A stretch of 64,000 nt of DNA from Streptomyces sp. NBC_01465 (GCF_036227325.1 NZ_CP109467.1:2666001-2730000); one strand, 5' to 3'; shown: positions 8,719-22,433, numbered from the stretch's first letter. Numbers and translations are program-made. Notes: generated from the letters alone by a model not told the origin.

Positions 8719-11700
8719 GTGACGGGGTTTGTTTTTCTGCGGGTGCGCGCGCACCGGCTGCTGCTGGCCGCGGCATTGCTGGCCGTGCTGCTGACCACCT
8801 CGGTGCTCGCCACGCTCGCCGCCTTCTCCGGTTCCATCGGCGACGCCGGGCTGCGCAACGCCCTGAGCACCCGTAGCGCCGCGGCGGCCACGCTGATCGT
8901 CAAGGCCGAGCTGCCGGCCGGACAGCAGAAGGCGGCGGACGCTGCCGTACGGAGCCATGCGGACAAGGCCTTCGACGGGCTGCCCGTCACCGTACGGAAG
9001 CTGAGCCGGTCGGGGCCCTACGCGCTGCCGCGCAGTCTCCAGGCCGCATCGGCCCGCGGCGGCGACCCCGATCTCACCTTCTTCTCCGCCATCGACCACT
9101 CCCGCGTACGGCTCGCCTCCGGCGCCTGGCCGCACGCCACCACGTCGGGTGCGGTGCAGACCGCGCTCCCCGAGACCGTCGCCAAGCAGCTCAAACTGCG
9201 CCCCGGCACGCGGCTCACGCTCGTCGACCGGCTCAGCAGCAAGAAGACGACCGTCCTGATCACCGGCGTCTACCGGCCCGCCGACCGCTCCGACCCGTAC
9301 TGGCAGCTCGACGACCTTGGCGGGCGCGGCACCCGGACCGTCAACTTCACCACCTACGGCCCGCTCCTCACCGACCCAGCCGATCTCACCGCCGGGCGCG
9401 TCAGCTCGGGCGCGACGTCCTGGCAGGCCGCGGCCGACTACTCCACGATCACGACCGACCGGATCGACCGGCTGCGGGCATCGGCCGCCGCCGAGTCGAA
9501 AGCGGTGACCACCGACAAGGCCTTCGGCGCATCGGCGACCGCGACCACCTCGCTGCCCGAGGTGCTCGGCCAGGCCCAGCGGAGCCTGCTCGTCTCGCGC
9601 TCCACCCTGCTGATCGTCGCCCTGCAGCTGGTGCTGCTCGCCGGGTACGCACTGCTCCTGGTGGCCCGTCTCCTCAGCTCGGAGCGGGCGGGCGAGACCG
9701 AACTGCTGCGTGCGCGCGGCGGGTCCAAGAGCCGTATCACCGCACTCTCCGCGATCGAGGCGCTGCTCCTCGCCCTCCCCGCCGCGGTCTGCGGCCCCCT
9801 GCTCGCAGGTCCGCTCACCCGGCTCCTCGGCGGGCAGGGCGCACTCGCCCGCATCGGACTGCACCTGGACTCCGGTGCCACCGCGACCGTCTGGCTGATC
9901 GCGGGTGCGGTCGCGCTCGGCTGTGCCGCGGCGGTCGTCGCGCCCGCGCTGTCGGCAGGCCGCAGCACCCGCGGCCGGGCCGCGTCACTGCCCGCCCCCG
10001 TGCGTGCCGGTGCGGATGTGGGTCTGCTGATCATCGCCGGTGTCGCGTACTGGCAGCTGGACCGCCAGACGTCCGGCAGCGGTGCGCTGACCGGCGACCG
10101 GAGCGGCAAGCTCGGCATCGACCCGCTCCTGGTGGCCGCGCCCGCGCTGGCGCTGCTCGCCGGCACCGTGCTCACCCTGCGCCTGCTGCCGCCCGTCGCG
10201 AAGCTCGCCGAACGCCGCGCCGCAGGAGGCCGCGGACTGCCCGCGGCGCTCGCGGGCTGGCAGTTCAGCCGCCGACCGCTGCGCAACGCCGGCCCCGTAC
10301 TGCTGCTCGTGCTCGCCGTGTCGATGGGCATCCTGGCGATCGGCCAGGGCGCCTCCTGGGACCGTTCGCAGTCCGACCAGGCCGACTTCCGGTCGGGCGC
10401 CTCCATACGGGTCCTGGGCAGCGACACCCCGCAGCTCGGGCAGGCCGGGCTCTACGCCTCGCTGCCCGGCGTACGGGACGCGGCGCCCGTCTCCCGTACC
10501 TTCACCGAGCTCTCCGGCAACCGGATCGCGACCGTCCTGGCCGTCGATCTCGCCCACGCCCCTGACCAGTTGATGCTCCGCGACGACCTGGCGGACGGGC
10601 GGCGCACGGAACTGCTGCGGTCCGTCGCCGCCCGCAAACAGGCGACCTCGGGTGTCGTGCTGCCCCAGGACGCCTCGCAGATACAGGTGGAGGTGCGACT
10701 CTCCTCCGACGGCGCGCCCGACGGTGTCTCGCCCCTGGACCTGACCACGTCGATGTCCCTTGTCGTCGAGGACCGTTACGGACTCTCCTACCGGCTGAGG
10801 CTCGGCGAACTGCCGGTCGACGGCCGCCCCCACGTCCTCACCGCCGATCTGGCGAAGGCCGCCGAGGCGCCCGCCGGGAAGATCGCGCAGCCGCTGCGGC
10901 TCACCGGTGTGGAGAGCGATCTGATCCAGCAGGCCACGTCCGAGCAGGAACGCTTCGACCTGCGGGCGCTGCGATCCGTCACCGCCACCGGCGCGGTGAG
11001 CCCGGTGAAGCTCCCCGGGCTCGCCCGCTGGCAGGGCTCGGAAACCGTCCCCGTCCCCAAGGGCACGCCCCAGCGCCCCGACAACCGCCTCGGACTGACC
11101 ACCTCCGCCGAGGCACTCCTGTCCGCCCCGTTCGCCACGGGCTCAGCCGATCAGGACGCATGGAGTTCCCCGCAGGTGAAGACCGTACGGATCAGTACGA
11201 AGCGTCCCTCCGCACCGCCGCTCGCCGCCATCGCCACCGACAGCTATCTGCGCTCCACCGGAGCGAAGGTCGGTGACACCGTGGACACGGAACTGGGCGG
11301 CCGGACGCCGAAGGTACGGATCGTGGGCTCCGTGGCCGAACTCCCGACCACCGGGGCCGGGGCCACCACGGCGTCCGGATCCGAGGCACCCCAGGGCGGA
11401 GCCCTGCTGCTCGACCTGCGCGCCGTCAACCAGCTGATCGCCTCGACACCCGATACCTCGGTCAACCCCACCGAGTGGTGGCTGTCCACCGACCGCGGCA
11501 AGGAGGCCGAGGTGGCCGCCGCCCTGCGGGCGAGGGCCGACCTGGATCCCGCTCAGGTGCTGGCCAGGGACGAGACCGCCAAGCAGCTCCTGGACGATCC
11601 GCTCGGCGCGGGCCCGCAGTCGGCGCTCACCGCGGCCGCCCTGGTCGCAGCCGCCCTGGCAGCGGTCGGGTTCGCGGTCAGCGCGGTGGGCTCGCTGCGC

Positions 11701-12033
11701 GAGCGGTCCGAGGAGTTCGCCGTACTGAGGGCGCTGGGAGCCCCGCGCCGCCAGCTGGCCCGGACGATCGCCGCCGAACAAGGGGTGCTGATCGTCATCG
11801 CCCTGCTGGTGGGCCTGACTCTGGGCACCGTACTCACCCGGGCGGTCGTCCCGTTGATCGTGCTCACCGGACAGGCCGCGCAGCCGGTGCCGGATGTCCT
11901 GGTCCAACTGCCCCTCGGACGGGTCGCCCTGACCCTGCTGAGCGTCGCCGCCGTACCCCTGCTGATCGTCACGGCGATCGCGCTGCGCCGCGCGGATCCC
12001 GCCGTGACCCTGCGCCACCAAGGAGGCAACTGA
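8719..12033 (+). CDS. FtsX/MacB-type ABC transporter permease 1
   Basis: A 1104-residue protein. The GTG at 8719 is preferred because GAGGGG precedes it and the first membrane helix follows (HRLLLAAALLAVLLTTSVLATLAAF). It has the two-block FtsX layout: an N-terminal helix, a large extracytoplasmic domain, a central membrane block (about residues 290-540), a second extracytoplasmic domain and C-terminal helices including the FtsX signature EEFAVLRALGAPRRQL. It likely couples ATP hydrolysis by the third gene to movement of a lipid, peptide or lipoprotein. One base separates its stop from the next start. Confidence 0.9.
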   Translation: MTGFVFLRVRAHRLLLAAALLAVLLTTSVLATLAAFSGSIGDAGLRNALSTRSAAAATLIVKAELPAGQQKAADAAVRSHADKAFDGLPVTVRKLSRSGPYALPRSLQAASARGGDPDLTFFSAIDHSRVRLASGAWPHATTSGAVQTALPETVAKQLKLRPGTRLTLVDRLSSKKTTVLITGVYRPADRSDPYWQLDDLGGRGTRTVNFTTYGPLLTDPADLTAGRVSSGATSWQAAADYSTITTDRIDRLRASAAAESKAVTTDKAFGASATATTSLPEVLGQAQRSLLVSRSTLLIVALQLVLLAGYALLLVARLLSSERAGETELLRARGGSKSRITALSAIEALLLALPAAVCGPLLAGPLTRLLGGQGALARIGLHLDSGATATVWLIAGAVALGCAAAVVAPALSAGRSTRGRAASLPAPVRAGADVGLLIIAGVAYWQLDRQTSGSGALTGDRSGKLGIDPLLVAAPALALLAGTVLTLRLLPPVAKLAERRAAGGRGLPAALAGWQFSRRPLRNAGPVLLLVLAVSMGILAIGQGASWDRSQSDQADFRSGASIRVLGSDTPQLGQAGLYASLPGVRDAAPVSRTFTELSGNRIATVLAVDLAHAPDQLMLRDDLADGRRTELLRSVAARKQATSGVVLPQDASQIQVEVRLSSDGAPDGVSPLDLTTSMSLVVEDRYGLSYRLRLGELPVDGRPHVLTADLAKAAEAPAGKIAQPLRLTGVESDLIQQATSEQERFDLRALRSVTATGAVSPVKLPGLARWQGSETVPVPKGTPQRPDNRLGLTTSAEALLSAPFATGSADQDAWSSPQVKTVRISTKRPSAPPLAAIATDSYLRSTGAKVGDTVDTELGGRTPKVRIVGSVAELPTTGAGATTASGSEAPQGGALLLDLRAVNQLIASTPDTSVNPTEWWLSTDRGKEAEVAAALRARADLDPAQVLARDETAKQLLDDPLGAGPQSALTAAALVAAALAAVGFAVSAVGSLRERSEEFAVLRALGAPRRQLARTIAAEQGVLIVIALLVGLTLGTVLTRAVVPLIVLTGQAAQPVPDVLVQLPLGRVALTLLSVAAVPLLIVTAIALRRADPAVTLRHQGGN

Positions 12034-12034
12034 C

Positions 12035-14748
12035 ATGCCGGCACCAGCCGTTGCCCCCTGGGTACGGACCCGACTGCGCACCGCACCGGGCGCCGCGATC
12101 GCCCTCGCCGTGCTGGTCGTGCTGACCAGCTGCCTCGCCGCGGCGTTCCCGCGCGGCGTCGACACGTACGAGGACCGAGGGCTGCGCCACGCGGTCTCCG
12201 ACGCCCCTGCGGCCCAGAGCATCATCGACGTGTACACCCAGGGACCCGGCATCACCTCGGATCCCGCCGAACGCGACGCGCTGGTGCGGCCCGATGCGCT
12301 GGCCGGCTACAACAAGCAGGTGCTGCAGCAGATCCCCGACGGGCTGCCGATCGACGCCGCGCAGTCCTCGTACGGCTACCGCACCGTGAAGTCCCTGGAC
12401 ACACTCGACCCGTGGCTGCCGAAGCCCTACGGCATCACGGCCAAGGTGAACATCGCCGCCCAGGCCGGTCTGCCCGCGCACTCGCGCGTGGTCGAGGGGC
12501 GGCTGCCCTCGGCGAAGGGCGAGGTCACGCACGCATCCGGCGGAGGCGAGGTCGCGGTCACCGCCGACACCGCGCGGATCATGCACATCAAGGTCGGATC
12601 GGTCGTCCACGTGCCGAGTGACATCTCCGGCAGGCAACTCGCCTTCACGGTCACGGGCATCGTCGAGCCCCTGCGGCCGCAGGACAGCTACTGGACGGTC
12701 CAGACGGCGCTGCTCAAGCCGGCCCTCACCGCGCTCCCGGGCGGCGGTGAACCGGTCAGGTTCTGGACGGCCGGTCTGCTCCTGGCTCCCGAGGCCGCTC
12801 CGGTGCTCCAGGCCACCGCCGGTCTTTCGGAGATGTACTGGGACCTCGCCCCGGTCACCTCGCACTTCACCGCCCACGAACTGGACCGGCTGACGTCCCT
12901 CGTCGCCTCGTTGGAGGGCGGTCCGCACCTGCTGAAGGTACGGAGCGTCGTCGGCGAAGGGGCGAACGTACGCACCGGCCTCGACGACGTCTTCGGCGAG
13001 TACAAGAAGGTCAGGGAGTCCATCAGCCCGGTCGTGGCCGTCGCCGCCTTCGGCTCGGGAACGGTCGCCGCGATCGTCCTGCTGATGGCGGGCGGCCTCG
13101 CGGCCGCACGCCGCCGGTCCGAACTCGCCCTGCTGCGCTCGCGCGGCGGCTCGATGGCCGGCATCTGCGGGCGGCTCGCGGCGGAGACCGCGGTGGTCGT
13201 CGTGCCCGCCGCCGCGCTGGGTCACGCCCTCGCCGTGCTCGCCGTGCCCGGGGGCCGCACCGGACCCGCCGTGCTCGCCACGGTGCTGGTCGCAGCCCTC
13301 ACCGTCCTCGCTCTTCCCGTACGCGCGCTCGTCGAGCACCGGCGCCCGCAGGTCAACGTGGAGCGCCAGGACGCCGCAGCGGTCAAACCGTCGCGGCGTC
13401 GTACCGTCGCCGAACTCACCCTGCTGGTCCTGGCCGTCGGCGCGGTGGTCGCCCTGCGCAGGCGCGGCACCGCAGCAGGCGCCGACCAGTTGGTGAGCGC
13501 GGCGCCGGTGCTCGTCGGGATCATCGCGGCACTCGTTCTCGTACGGCTGTACCCGCTGCCCCTGCGCTGGAGCGCGCGCCCGGCCGCCCGGCTGCGCGCC
13601 GCCGTCGGCTTCCTCTCGCTGGCCCGGGCCGGGCGCTCGGCGGGCAGCGGTGTGCTGCCGCTCCTCGCGCTGCTCACCGCGCTGACCACGACCGCGTTCG
13701 GCGGTTCGGTGCTGGCCGGCATCGCGGACGCCCGTGACCAGACGGCGATGAGCACCGTCGGGGCGGACGCCCGGGTGAACACGCTGAACGGGGTGCCCGC
13801 GGGACTGCCCGGCAAGGTCGCGAAGGTGCCCGGCGTACGGTCCGTCGACTCCGTCTACGTCGAGCACAACGTGTTCTATCCCGGCGACGGACCCCGCATC
13901 CCGGTGGTCGGCGTCGACCCGTCCTCGTACAGCGAACTGGCCCGGCACACGGGCCTCGGCCCGTTCCCCGCCGACCGGTTGACGCACAGCGGCGGAGCTT
14001 CGGCGCCGCTGCCGGTCATCGCGTCGCCCGCCGCGGCACACCGGTTCGGCTCGGCTGCTTTCACCATCAGCGTGGCCGGTTACGAGCACTCCGTGCGGAT
14101 CGTCGCCGTACGCGACCACACCCCGGGGTCCCCTTCCGACGACTTCCTGCTGGTGGACCGAGCGGGCCTGGACAAGCAGCCGCCGAACGCGCTCCTGATC
14201 ACCGGGAAACCGGACGGCACGGCGCTGCGGGCCGCGGTGACGGGCACCGGGGCGGGTGTCCAACTCTGGTCCGAGGAGCGGAAGAAGCTCGCCGACACCC
14301 CCATGCAGAACGGCGCCAAGAACCTCTACACGGCCGCCGTCGCCGCGGGTGCGGGCTTCGCCGCCGTGGCGCTGCTGCTGGCGCTGATGCGGGCGGCACC
14401 GGAGCGGGCCGCGCTCCTCGCCCGGCTGCGCACCATGGGTCTGACCCGACGCCAGGGCCGCAGACTGCTGATCTTCGAAGCCCTGCCGCAGGCCCTGCCG
14501 GCCGCGGTGGGCGGAGCCGTCACCGGGTGGGCGGCGATCCGGCTGCTGGCCTCCGGCGTCGATCTCGACGGTCTGGCGGTGGCGTCGGCCGGGGCCACCG
14601 CCGAAGGGGCCCGGCTCAGACCGGACGCCTGGTCACTGGCGGTCCCCGCACTGTGCGTGGTGCTGCTCGCGGTCGGCGTGGCCGCACTGCAGGCCTGGTG
14701 GACAGGACGGCGTGGATCGATCACCGAACTCAGGGCAGGGGACGCACG

Positions 14749-14752
<4 letters not shown>
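12035..14752 (+). CDS. FtsX/MacB-type ABC transporter permease 2
   Basis: A 905-residue protein with AGGAGG ahead of the ATG. The layout matches the first permease: an N-terminal helix (IALAVLVVLTSCLAAAFP), an extracytoplasmic domain, a central membrane block with the FtsX-like RRRSELALLRSRGGS, and C-terminal helices with AALLARLRTMGL. The two permeases probably form a heterodimer. The last codon overlaps the ATPase start (ATGA), so translation is coupled. Confidence 0.9.
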
Positions 14753-15693
<941 letters not shown>

Positions 15694-15710
15694 GCACCCC
15701 GGACATGGAA

Positions 15711-15752
15711 CCGGAGGCCGCGCACACCCCCCACGGGGTACGCGGCCTCCGG
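15711..15752. terminator. Bidirectional hairpin terminator
   Basis: A 12-bp perfect inverted repeat CCGGAGGCCGCG (15711-15722) / CGCGGCCTCCGG (15741-15752) with an 18-nt loop. It lies between the convergent ABC operon and the S8 protease gene and has no U-tract, as is usual for Streptomyces. Confidence 0.75.
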
Positions 15753-15773
15753 CCGTTGACGTGAGCCAGGGGC

Positions 15774-18700
15774 TCAGCGCACGTGCACCGCGTGGATCAC
15801 GGTCTGGTCGATCGTGCTGCCCGCTGCGTTCTCCCCGTGGATACGGAGGGAGACGCCGGTGGCGCCCGCGGGGGCCCTCAGGGTGCCGGTGACGGCTCCC
15901 TTGGAGACCTTGGCGGAGACCGTCCTCCAGGTGAGGCCCTCGTCGTAACTGACCTGCACGGAGCCCTTGGTGAGCGCGGCCCGCGTGCCGTCGGGGTTGC
16001 GGAAGGACACCGTGACGCGGTGGTCGCTCCGCCCCTTGACGGAGGAGTCGAGGCGGACACCTGCCAGGTCGTAATCGGCCTGCAGCAACGGCAGTTGGGT
16101 GTTGACCGCACTGTCGGTACGGGCGGAGTCGAACGACCAGGCGGTGTGCTCGTCGGTGGAGACCGACCACCACCTGTTGGCGCGCTGGGCATCCATCTCG
16201 ATGCGGTACCGCGACTTCTCCTGCGGCAGATTGTTGATCGCGACCCACGCGCTGGGGGCGGAGCCGAGCAGGGTGCCGTCGCGGTAGAGCCGGAACTCGC
16301 TTGCGTCGCCGTCGGCGCCGCGGCCGCCGTACTCAAAGACGTTGGACACCCCGGTGACGTACTTCGGGATCGTCACGACCATCAAGTCGCCCTTGCGGTA
16401 CGGCTGCAGACCTGCCGTCGGGTCCGTGACCGCGTTCGGCGTTCCGGCGTGCAGCACCGGCTTGAACCACTCCTGCGTGGAGTGGCTGCCCGCCTTGTAC
16501 ACGATGGTGGGGCCGTAGTTCATCTGCGCCGAGAGATATCCGGAAAGGACAACCTGACGCGACCACTTGGTGTCTGCTGCGAGCAGGTAGGCGTGCGAAG
16601 AGGTGCCGAGGTTCACTTCGTCGAAGTTGCCGATGCCGGAGCCGGTGACGGTGGACTGCCCCACCCAGCTGCCCTGCGAGTAGAGACCGGTCGCGCCGGC
16701 CGGCGCGGGTGAGTAGTCCTTGGCGAGGACGTCGGCGAACTGCGACTGCCGGGGCGCGTAGGTCTGACTCACGGGCAGCGCACCGTCGTGGCCATTGATC
16801 AAGTGGTACGAGTACGAGGGGACGATCTCTCCGGTCAGCCGCACCGAGGTGGCTTTGAGCACAACGGACGCAGCCACCTTGTCCCCCTCCGACCTGGGGA
16901 CGCTGAAGGCGGGGATCTTGAGCGCGACACCGCCGGCGAACGGGTCGTCGGAGCTGTTGACCAGCATCACCGCGGACGCCCCGGCCGCCGCCACCCGGGG
17001 CAGGGCGGTGTACAAGGACTCACTCCCCACCCGTACGAGGGCGAGCTTCCCGGTGACGTCGTGGGCGGCGAGATCGGCGGCGCTTCCGGAACCGGCGTCC
17101 ACCACGGACAGCTTGCGACTGCCGCTGAATCGCGCGGAGGCGCTGATGAACTGGGTGGTGAGGTCGAGGTCACGGCCCGGAAGGTCCGCCCGTGCGGAGA
17201 TCGGCCTGGCCGACAGGTCCTGGGAGACGGTGGAGGAGAGCAGGCCGTCCCTGGCGGAGGCGGAGGGCATGACGTAGTGGGCGCCGGGCCCGCCGGCGAG
17301 GATCGCGTTCACACCGATGCTCTGCTCGGCCGACTGGCGCAGGACCGAGACGGCCATCCCACGCGGCTCGCTGGGCTTGGGCGTCACCGTCGTGATCAGG
17401 GCAGCCTTGCGGCCGTCTACGGCGAGGTCGAGACCGTGATCGGTGACATCGACGTCCGGCAGCTCGAAGGTCACCGAGGCGGTGCCCTTGAAGACGTGGC
17501 CGAGGATCGTGTAGCGACCGGCCACCAGCTGGGCGGAACCCGTGCCGTCGGCTCCGATCCGGAACGCGGTCGGAGGGTCGTTCTTGCGGAGGTTGTAGAG
17601 CGAGACAGCTGCGGACGTGGGCGCGGTGCCGTCGGCCATCAGGGTCTTCAGACCGACCTTGTACGTCGGCAGGTCGCGGGTCAGCGTCACGGTGGCATGA
17701 GCGGTGACACCCTCGCCGGTCGCGATGACGGTGCCGGTGTAGGTGCCGCCGGTGGTGGCGAGGTCCGGGGCGGCGGTGACCTGCACGTCCTGGCTCCCGC
17801 CCGCCGGCAGGGTGACGCTGTCACTGCCGAGGGTGAGCGCTCCTGGGATCGCCGTACCGCCGCCGTCCCTGCTCAGCGCACCGGTCAGGGCGAGGGTGAC
17901 CGCGGTGTCGGCGGTGTTGTGGAAGGTGACGGTCCTGGTGACCGGACCGGAGACCGCGCCTTGCGCGAAACGGCCGAAGGAGGTGTTGGTGGCCCAGACG
18001 CTCGCATGGATGGCCGTGGTCAGATCGACCCGGCCCGAGCCCTCCGCGAACGCGCCGTCGGGCAGCACCTTGGCGCTGGACATCAGGGCGCCCTTGATGT
18101 CGGCGGCGCTCCAGTCCGGGTGCTCCTGGGCGATGATCGCGGCCGCGCCCGAGACGTGCGGGGTGGCCATCGAAGTACCGCTCGCGGACGTGTAGTCGGC
18201 GTCCACGGGTGTGCCCATGGCGGTGCCCGCCGCACGCGCGGCCACGATGTTCACGCCCGGGGCCGCGATGTCGGGCTTCAGCGCGTTGTCGCCGAAGCGC
18301 GGGCCGCGGCTGGAGAACGGGGCGATCTTGTCCTGCTTGTCGACCGCGGCCACGGTCAGGGCCGCGTCCGCGCTGCCCGGGGTGCCGAGGGTGGTGGCAT
18401 CGGGTCCGCTGTTGCCCGCGGCGATGACGAAGAGGGTGCCGGTCTCCTTGGTCAGGTCGTTGACGGCCTGGCTCATCGGGTCGGTGCCGTCGGTGGAGGT
18501 GTCGGCGCCCAGACTCATACTGACGACCTTGGCGCCGCTGTGCGCGGCCCACTCCATGCCCGCGAGCACGGTGGAGTCGCTGCCGGAGCCGTTGTCGCCG
18601 AGGACCTTGCCGATCAGCAGCCTGGCTCCGGGGGCAACTCCCTTGTACTTTCCGCCCGATGCGGCCCCGGACCCGACGATGGTGTCGGCGACGTGCGTAC

Positions 18701-19484
18701 CGTGCCCGAAGCGGTCGACGGTGTCCGCGGAGTCGGAGAAGTTCCTGGCCTCGTCGATACGGTCGGAGAGATCGGGATGCGTGGCGTCGATCCCGGTGTC
18801 GAGGACCGCCACCTTGACACCCTTGCCGTCGTAGCCCGCGGCCCATGCGGTGGGCGCGCCGATCTGCGGCACGCTCTGGTCGAGCGCGGCCGAGACCTTG
18901 GCGTCGAGCCAGATCTTCCGTACGCCCGAACCCAGCTTCCTGGCGGTGGCGCCGGATTTCGCCGTACGCAGTCCGGCCCAGAAGCTCTGGGTCTTCTCGG
19001 ACCGCACCCGGGCAGCTGTCGCCCGCAGCGACGAAAGGCGTCTGATCTCACGGGAGTCGGCCGGAGCGGGAGCCGATGCGGTGCTGTTCTGCACGATCAG
19101 CGGCAGGTCGTGCCCGTTGTCGTACCCCTGCTCGATCAGCGCGCCGACGTCGAAGAGCCGGGGGTCCAGCGCGCCGGAGTCGATGAGCGGAGCGGCCTCC
19201 TGCGGGATCACCGTGACGTCCTTGCCGTGCTGGACGATCGAGGCCGTACCCGTCGGGCTGTCGGAGTCGGGCGCGAACGCCACCGTCCGTCCGCCGCCGT
19301 TGTCGGTGACCACGACCCGGTCGCCGGTGACCAGGCGCACGGTGTGGACGGAGGCCGCGACGGCCGACGGCTTGAGGGTGCTCACGGTCGGAGCCGCACC
19401 CGCCGGAGCGGTGAACCCGGCGGCCGCCAGGGCCGCCAGAACGGACACGGCCGATATGGATCTCTTCCTGAGCGGTCTTCGCAT
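15774..19484 (-). CDS. Secreted subtilisin-like (S8) serine protease, large multidomain
   Basis: A 1236-residue protein. The ATG at 19484 (MRRPLRKRS) is chosen because AAGGAG lies about 10 bases upstream and a signal peptide follows (VSVLAALAAAGFTAPAGAA). A propeptide-like region precedes the catalytic domain, which has Asp in VLDTGID (about 229), His in GHGTHV (about 261) and Ser in GTSMATP (about 437). The remaining 750 residues are beta-rich domains, including a possible PA-like insert (VRVGSESLYTALPRVAAAGA). It is likely an extracellular nutrient or processing protease. The gene sits alone, with terminators on both sides. Confidence 0.93.
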   Translation of the reverse strand: MRRPLRKRSISAVSVLAALAAAGFTAPAGAAPTVSTLKPSAVAASVHTVRLVTGDRVVVTDNGGGRTVAFAPDSDSPTGTASIVQHGKDVTVIPQEAAPLIDSGALDPRLFDVGALIEQGYDNGHDLPLIVQNSTASAPAPADSREIRRLSSLRATAARVRSEKTQSFWAGLRTAKSGATARKLGSGVRKIWLDAKVSAALDQSVPQIGAPTAWAAGYDGKGVKVAVLDTGIDATHPDLSDRIDEARNFSDSADTVDRFGHGTHVADTIVGSGAASGGKYKGVAPGARLLIGKVLGDNGSGSDSTVLAGMEWAAHSGAKVVSMSLGADTSTDGTDPMSQAVNDLTKETGTLFVIAAGNSGPDATTLGTPGSADAALTVAAVDKQDKIAPFSSRGPRFGDNALKPDIAAPGVNIVAARAAGTAMGTPVDADYTSASGTSMATPHVSGAAAIIAQEHPDWSAADIKGALMSSAKVLPDGAFAEGSGRVDLTTAIHASVWATNTSFGRFAQGAVSGPVTRTVTFHNTADTAVTLALTGALSRDGGGTAIPGALTLGSDSVTLPAGGSQDVQVTAAPDLATTGGTYTGTVIATGEGVTAHATVTLTRDLPTYKVGLKTLMADGTAPTSAAVSLYNLRKNDPPTAFRIGADGTGSAQLVAGRYTILGHVFKGTASVTFELPDVDVTDHGLDLAVDGRKAALITTVTPKPSEPRGMAVSVLRQSAEQSIGVNAILAGGPGAHYVMPSASARDGLLSSTVSQDLSARPISARADLPGRDLDLTTQFISASARFSGSRKLSVVDAGSGSAADLAAHDVTGKLALVRVGSESLYTALPRVAAAGASAVMLVNSSDDPFAGGVALKIPAFSVPRSEGDKVAASVVLKATSVRLTGEIVPSYSYHLINGHDGALPVSQTYAPRQSQFADVLAKDYSPAPAGATGLYSQGSWVGQSTVTGSGIGNFDEVNLGTSSHAYLLAADTKWSRQVVLSGYLSAQMNYGPTIVYKAGSHSTQEWFKPVLHAGTPNAVTDPTAGLQPYRKGDLMVVTIPKYVTGVSNVFEYGGRGADGDASEFRLYRDGTLLGSAPSAWVAINNLPQEKSRYRIEMDAQRANRWWSVSTDEHTAWSFDSARTDSAVNTQLPLLQADYDLAGVRLDSSVKGRSDHRVTVSFRNPDGTRAALTKGSVQVSYDEGLTWRTVSAKVSKGAVTGTLRAPAGATGVSLRIHGENAAGSTIDQTVIHAVHVR

Positions 19485-19564
19485 GATGAGGGAGCTCCTT
19501 CGCATCGGACTCGTCCGTCGAGCCCGAGCGGAACCCTTCCAACCCCACCCCAGGCGCACACACG

Positions 19565-19604
19565 AAAAAGTGGCGCATGCGTGACTGCGTCACGTCTGCG
19601 CCAC
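19565..19604 (-). terminator. Intrinsic terminator of the ettA operon
   Basis: Read on the minus strand, an outer stem GTGGCGCA (19597-19604 with 19570-19577) encloses an inner stem GTGAC/GTCAC (19581-19593). A run of five U follows at 19565-19569. It lies directly after the stop of the 19622 gene, so it ends that leftward transcript. Confidence 0.85.
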
Positions 19605-19621
19605 CTCGGGTGGAACCCGGC

Positions 19622-20329
19622 CTACGCGGGAGTCACGCTCAGCCCGCCGAGCGCCGACGCGCTGCGTACGGCGACCGATCCATAGGGCGTACGCAGCCGA
19701 AGCCACGCCCCCGCGGCCAGCAGCGCGAAGGGCTGCTCCTGCGGGGGGCCGCCCGCCGCGACCGCGACCCTGACGGGCCGCAGGAAACCGAGCGACTGGG
19801 CCGCATGCGCCGCCCGTACGGGAAGCTCGGTGTCACCCAGCGGCCGGGACCAGATCTCGCGGCCGATGCGGTCGAGTTCGGCACGGGTCCGGCTCTCGGC
19901 CGGCAACTCCTCGGTGCGCGTACGGAATTCGGCGACGACCGCCGCGACCTCCGCGCGCACCGCGTCCTGCGACGGCATCCCGTCGAGCTGCTGCCAGCCG
20001 CCGCGGGGCGGCAGCACACCGGCCCACGGGGGGCCGGTCACGGCGGCAGGCACCTCTGCGGTACCGGCCGACTCGTCGACGGACTCCAGGAGTTCACCCG
20101 CGGACACGGTCACGTCGAGCTCGACGGGGTCGGCGAGACGGGCCGTACGAATGGCCAGCACCTCGAAGGACGGCGGCCGCCCGAACACGGCCAGGCTGCG
20201 AATTTTCTCTCCGGCGCCCCCCGCCTGGAGGCGGACCGCGGCGGCCTTGTCGTAATGGATCAGCCGGCCGAGGAAGGCGGCGAGGTCCGCCGCCTCCCCC
20301 ACGTCGGCGAAGGCCAGTCGCACGCTCAT
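19622..20329 (-). CDS. Conserved actinobacterial protein of unknown function
   Basis: A 235-residue soluble protein with no recognised domain. The N-terminus (SVRLAFADVGEAADLAAFLGRLIHYDKAAAVRLQ) looks like an alpha/beta segment. There are no cysteine clusters, membrane helices or nucleotide-binding motifs. The ATG overlaps the thioesterase stop (ATGA), so it is the last gene of the ettA - thioesterase operon. I cannot assign a function. Confidence 0.75.
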   Translation of the reverse strand: MSVRLAFADVGEAADLAAFLGRLIHYDKAAAVRLQAGGAGEKIRSLAVFGRPPSFEVLAIRTARLADPVELDVTVSAGELLESVDESAGTAEVPAAVTGPPWAGVLPPRGGWQQLDGMPSQDAVRAEVAAVVAEFRTRTEELPAESRTRAELDRIGREIWSRPLGDTELPVRAAHAAQSLGFLRPVRVAVAAGGPPQEQPFALLAAGAWLRLRTPYGSVAVRSASALGGLSVTPA

Positions 20330-20766
20330 GCGGCGAGCGCTCCGGGCTCGTCCAGGTACTCCTGCAGGAAGGACTTCTCCTCGGCGGTGATCCGCCGCGG
20401 AACCTGCGCCTCCAGGTTGAACGGCACCACGATGGTCGAAGCCCGCACGTACACCACCGCATTTGAATTAGACGCAGCCGGGTCCTTGACCTCGTAGGCG
20501 ATGGTGAGCGACGCGGCGCCTATCTTCGTCACCCAGGACTCGATGGTCACCGGCGCGTGCCGGTGGACCAGCGGCCGCACGTAGTCGATCTCATGACGGG
20601 CCACGACGGACCCGCCGGAGAAGGACGGCGACCCGTCCCCCGGCGCCAGCCGGAACATGAAGTCGATGCGCGCTTCCTCCAAGTACCGCAGGAAGACCAC
20701 ATTGTTGACGTGCCCGAAGGCATCCATGTCCGACCAGCGCAGGGGGCACGAGTAGATATGACGCAC
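20326..20766 (-). CDS. Acyl-CoA thioesterase (hotdog fold, 4HBT type)
   Basis: A 146-residue protein starting with GTG at 20766, which lies 6 bases after GAGG. The motif RWSDMDAFGHVNNVVFLRYLEEAR carries the catalytic Asp of the 4HBT hotdog family (D-x-D-x-x-G-H-V-N-N). It should hydrolyse short or aromatic acyl-CoA thioesters in the cytosol. It begins 2 bases after the ettA stop. Confidence 0.9.
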   Translation of the reverse strand: MRHIYSCPLRWSDMDAFGHVNNVVFLRYLEEARIDFMFRLAPGDGSPSFSGGSVVARHEIDYVRPLVHRHAPVTIESWVTKIGAASLTIAYEVKDPAASNSNAVVYVRASTIVVPFNLEAQVPRRITAEEKSFLQEYLDEPGALAA

Positions 20767-20768
20767 GA

Positions 20769-22433
<1,665 letters not shown>
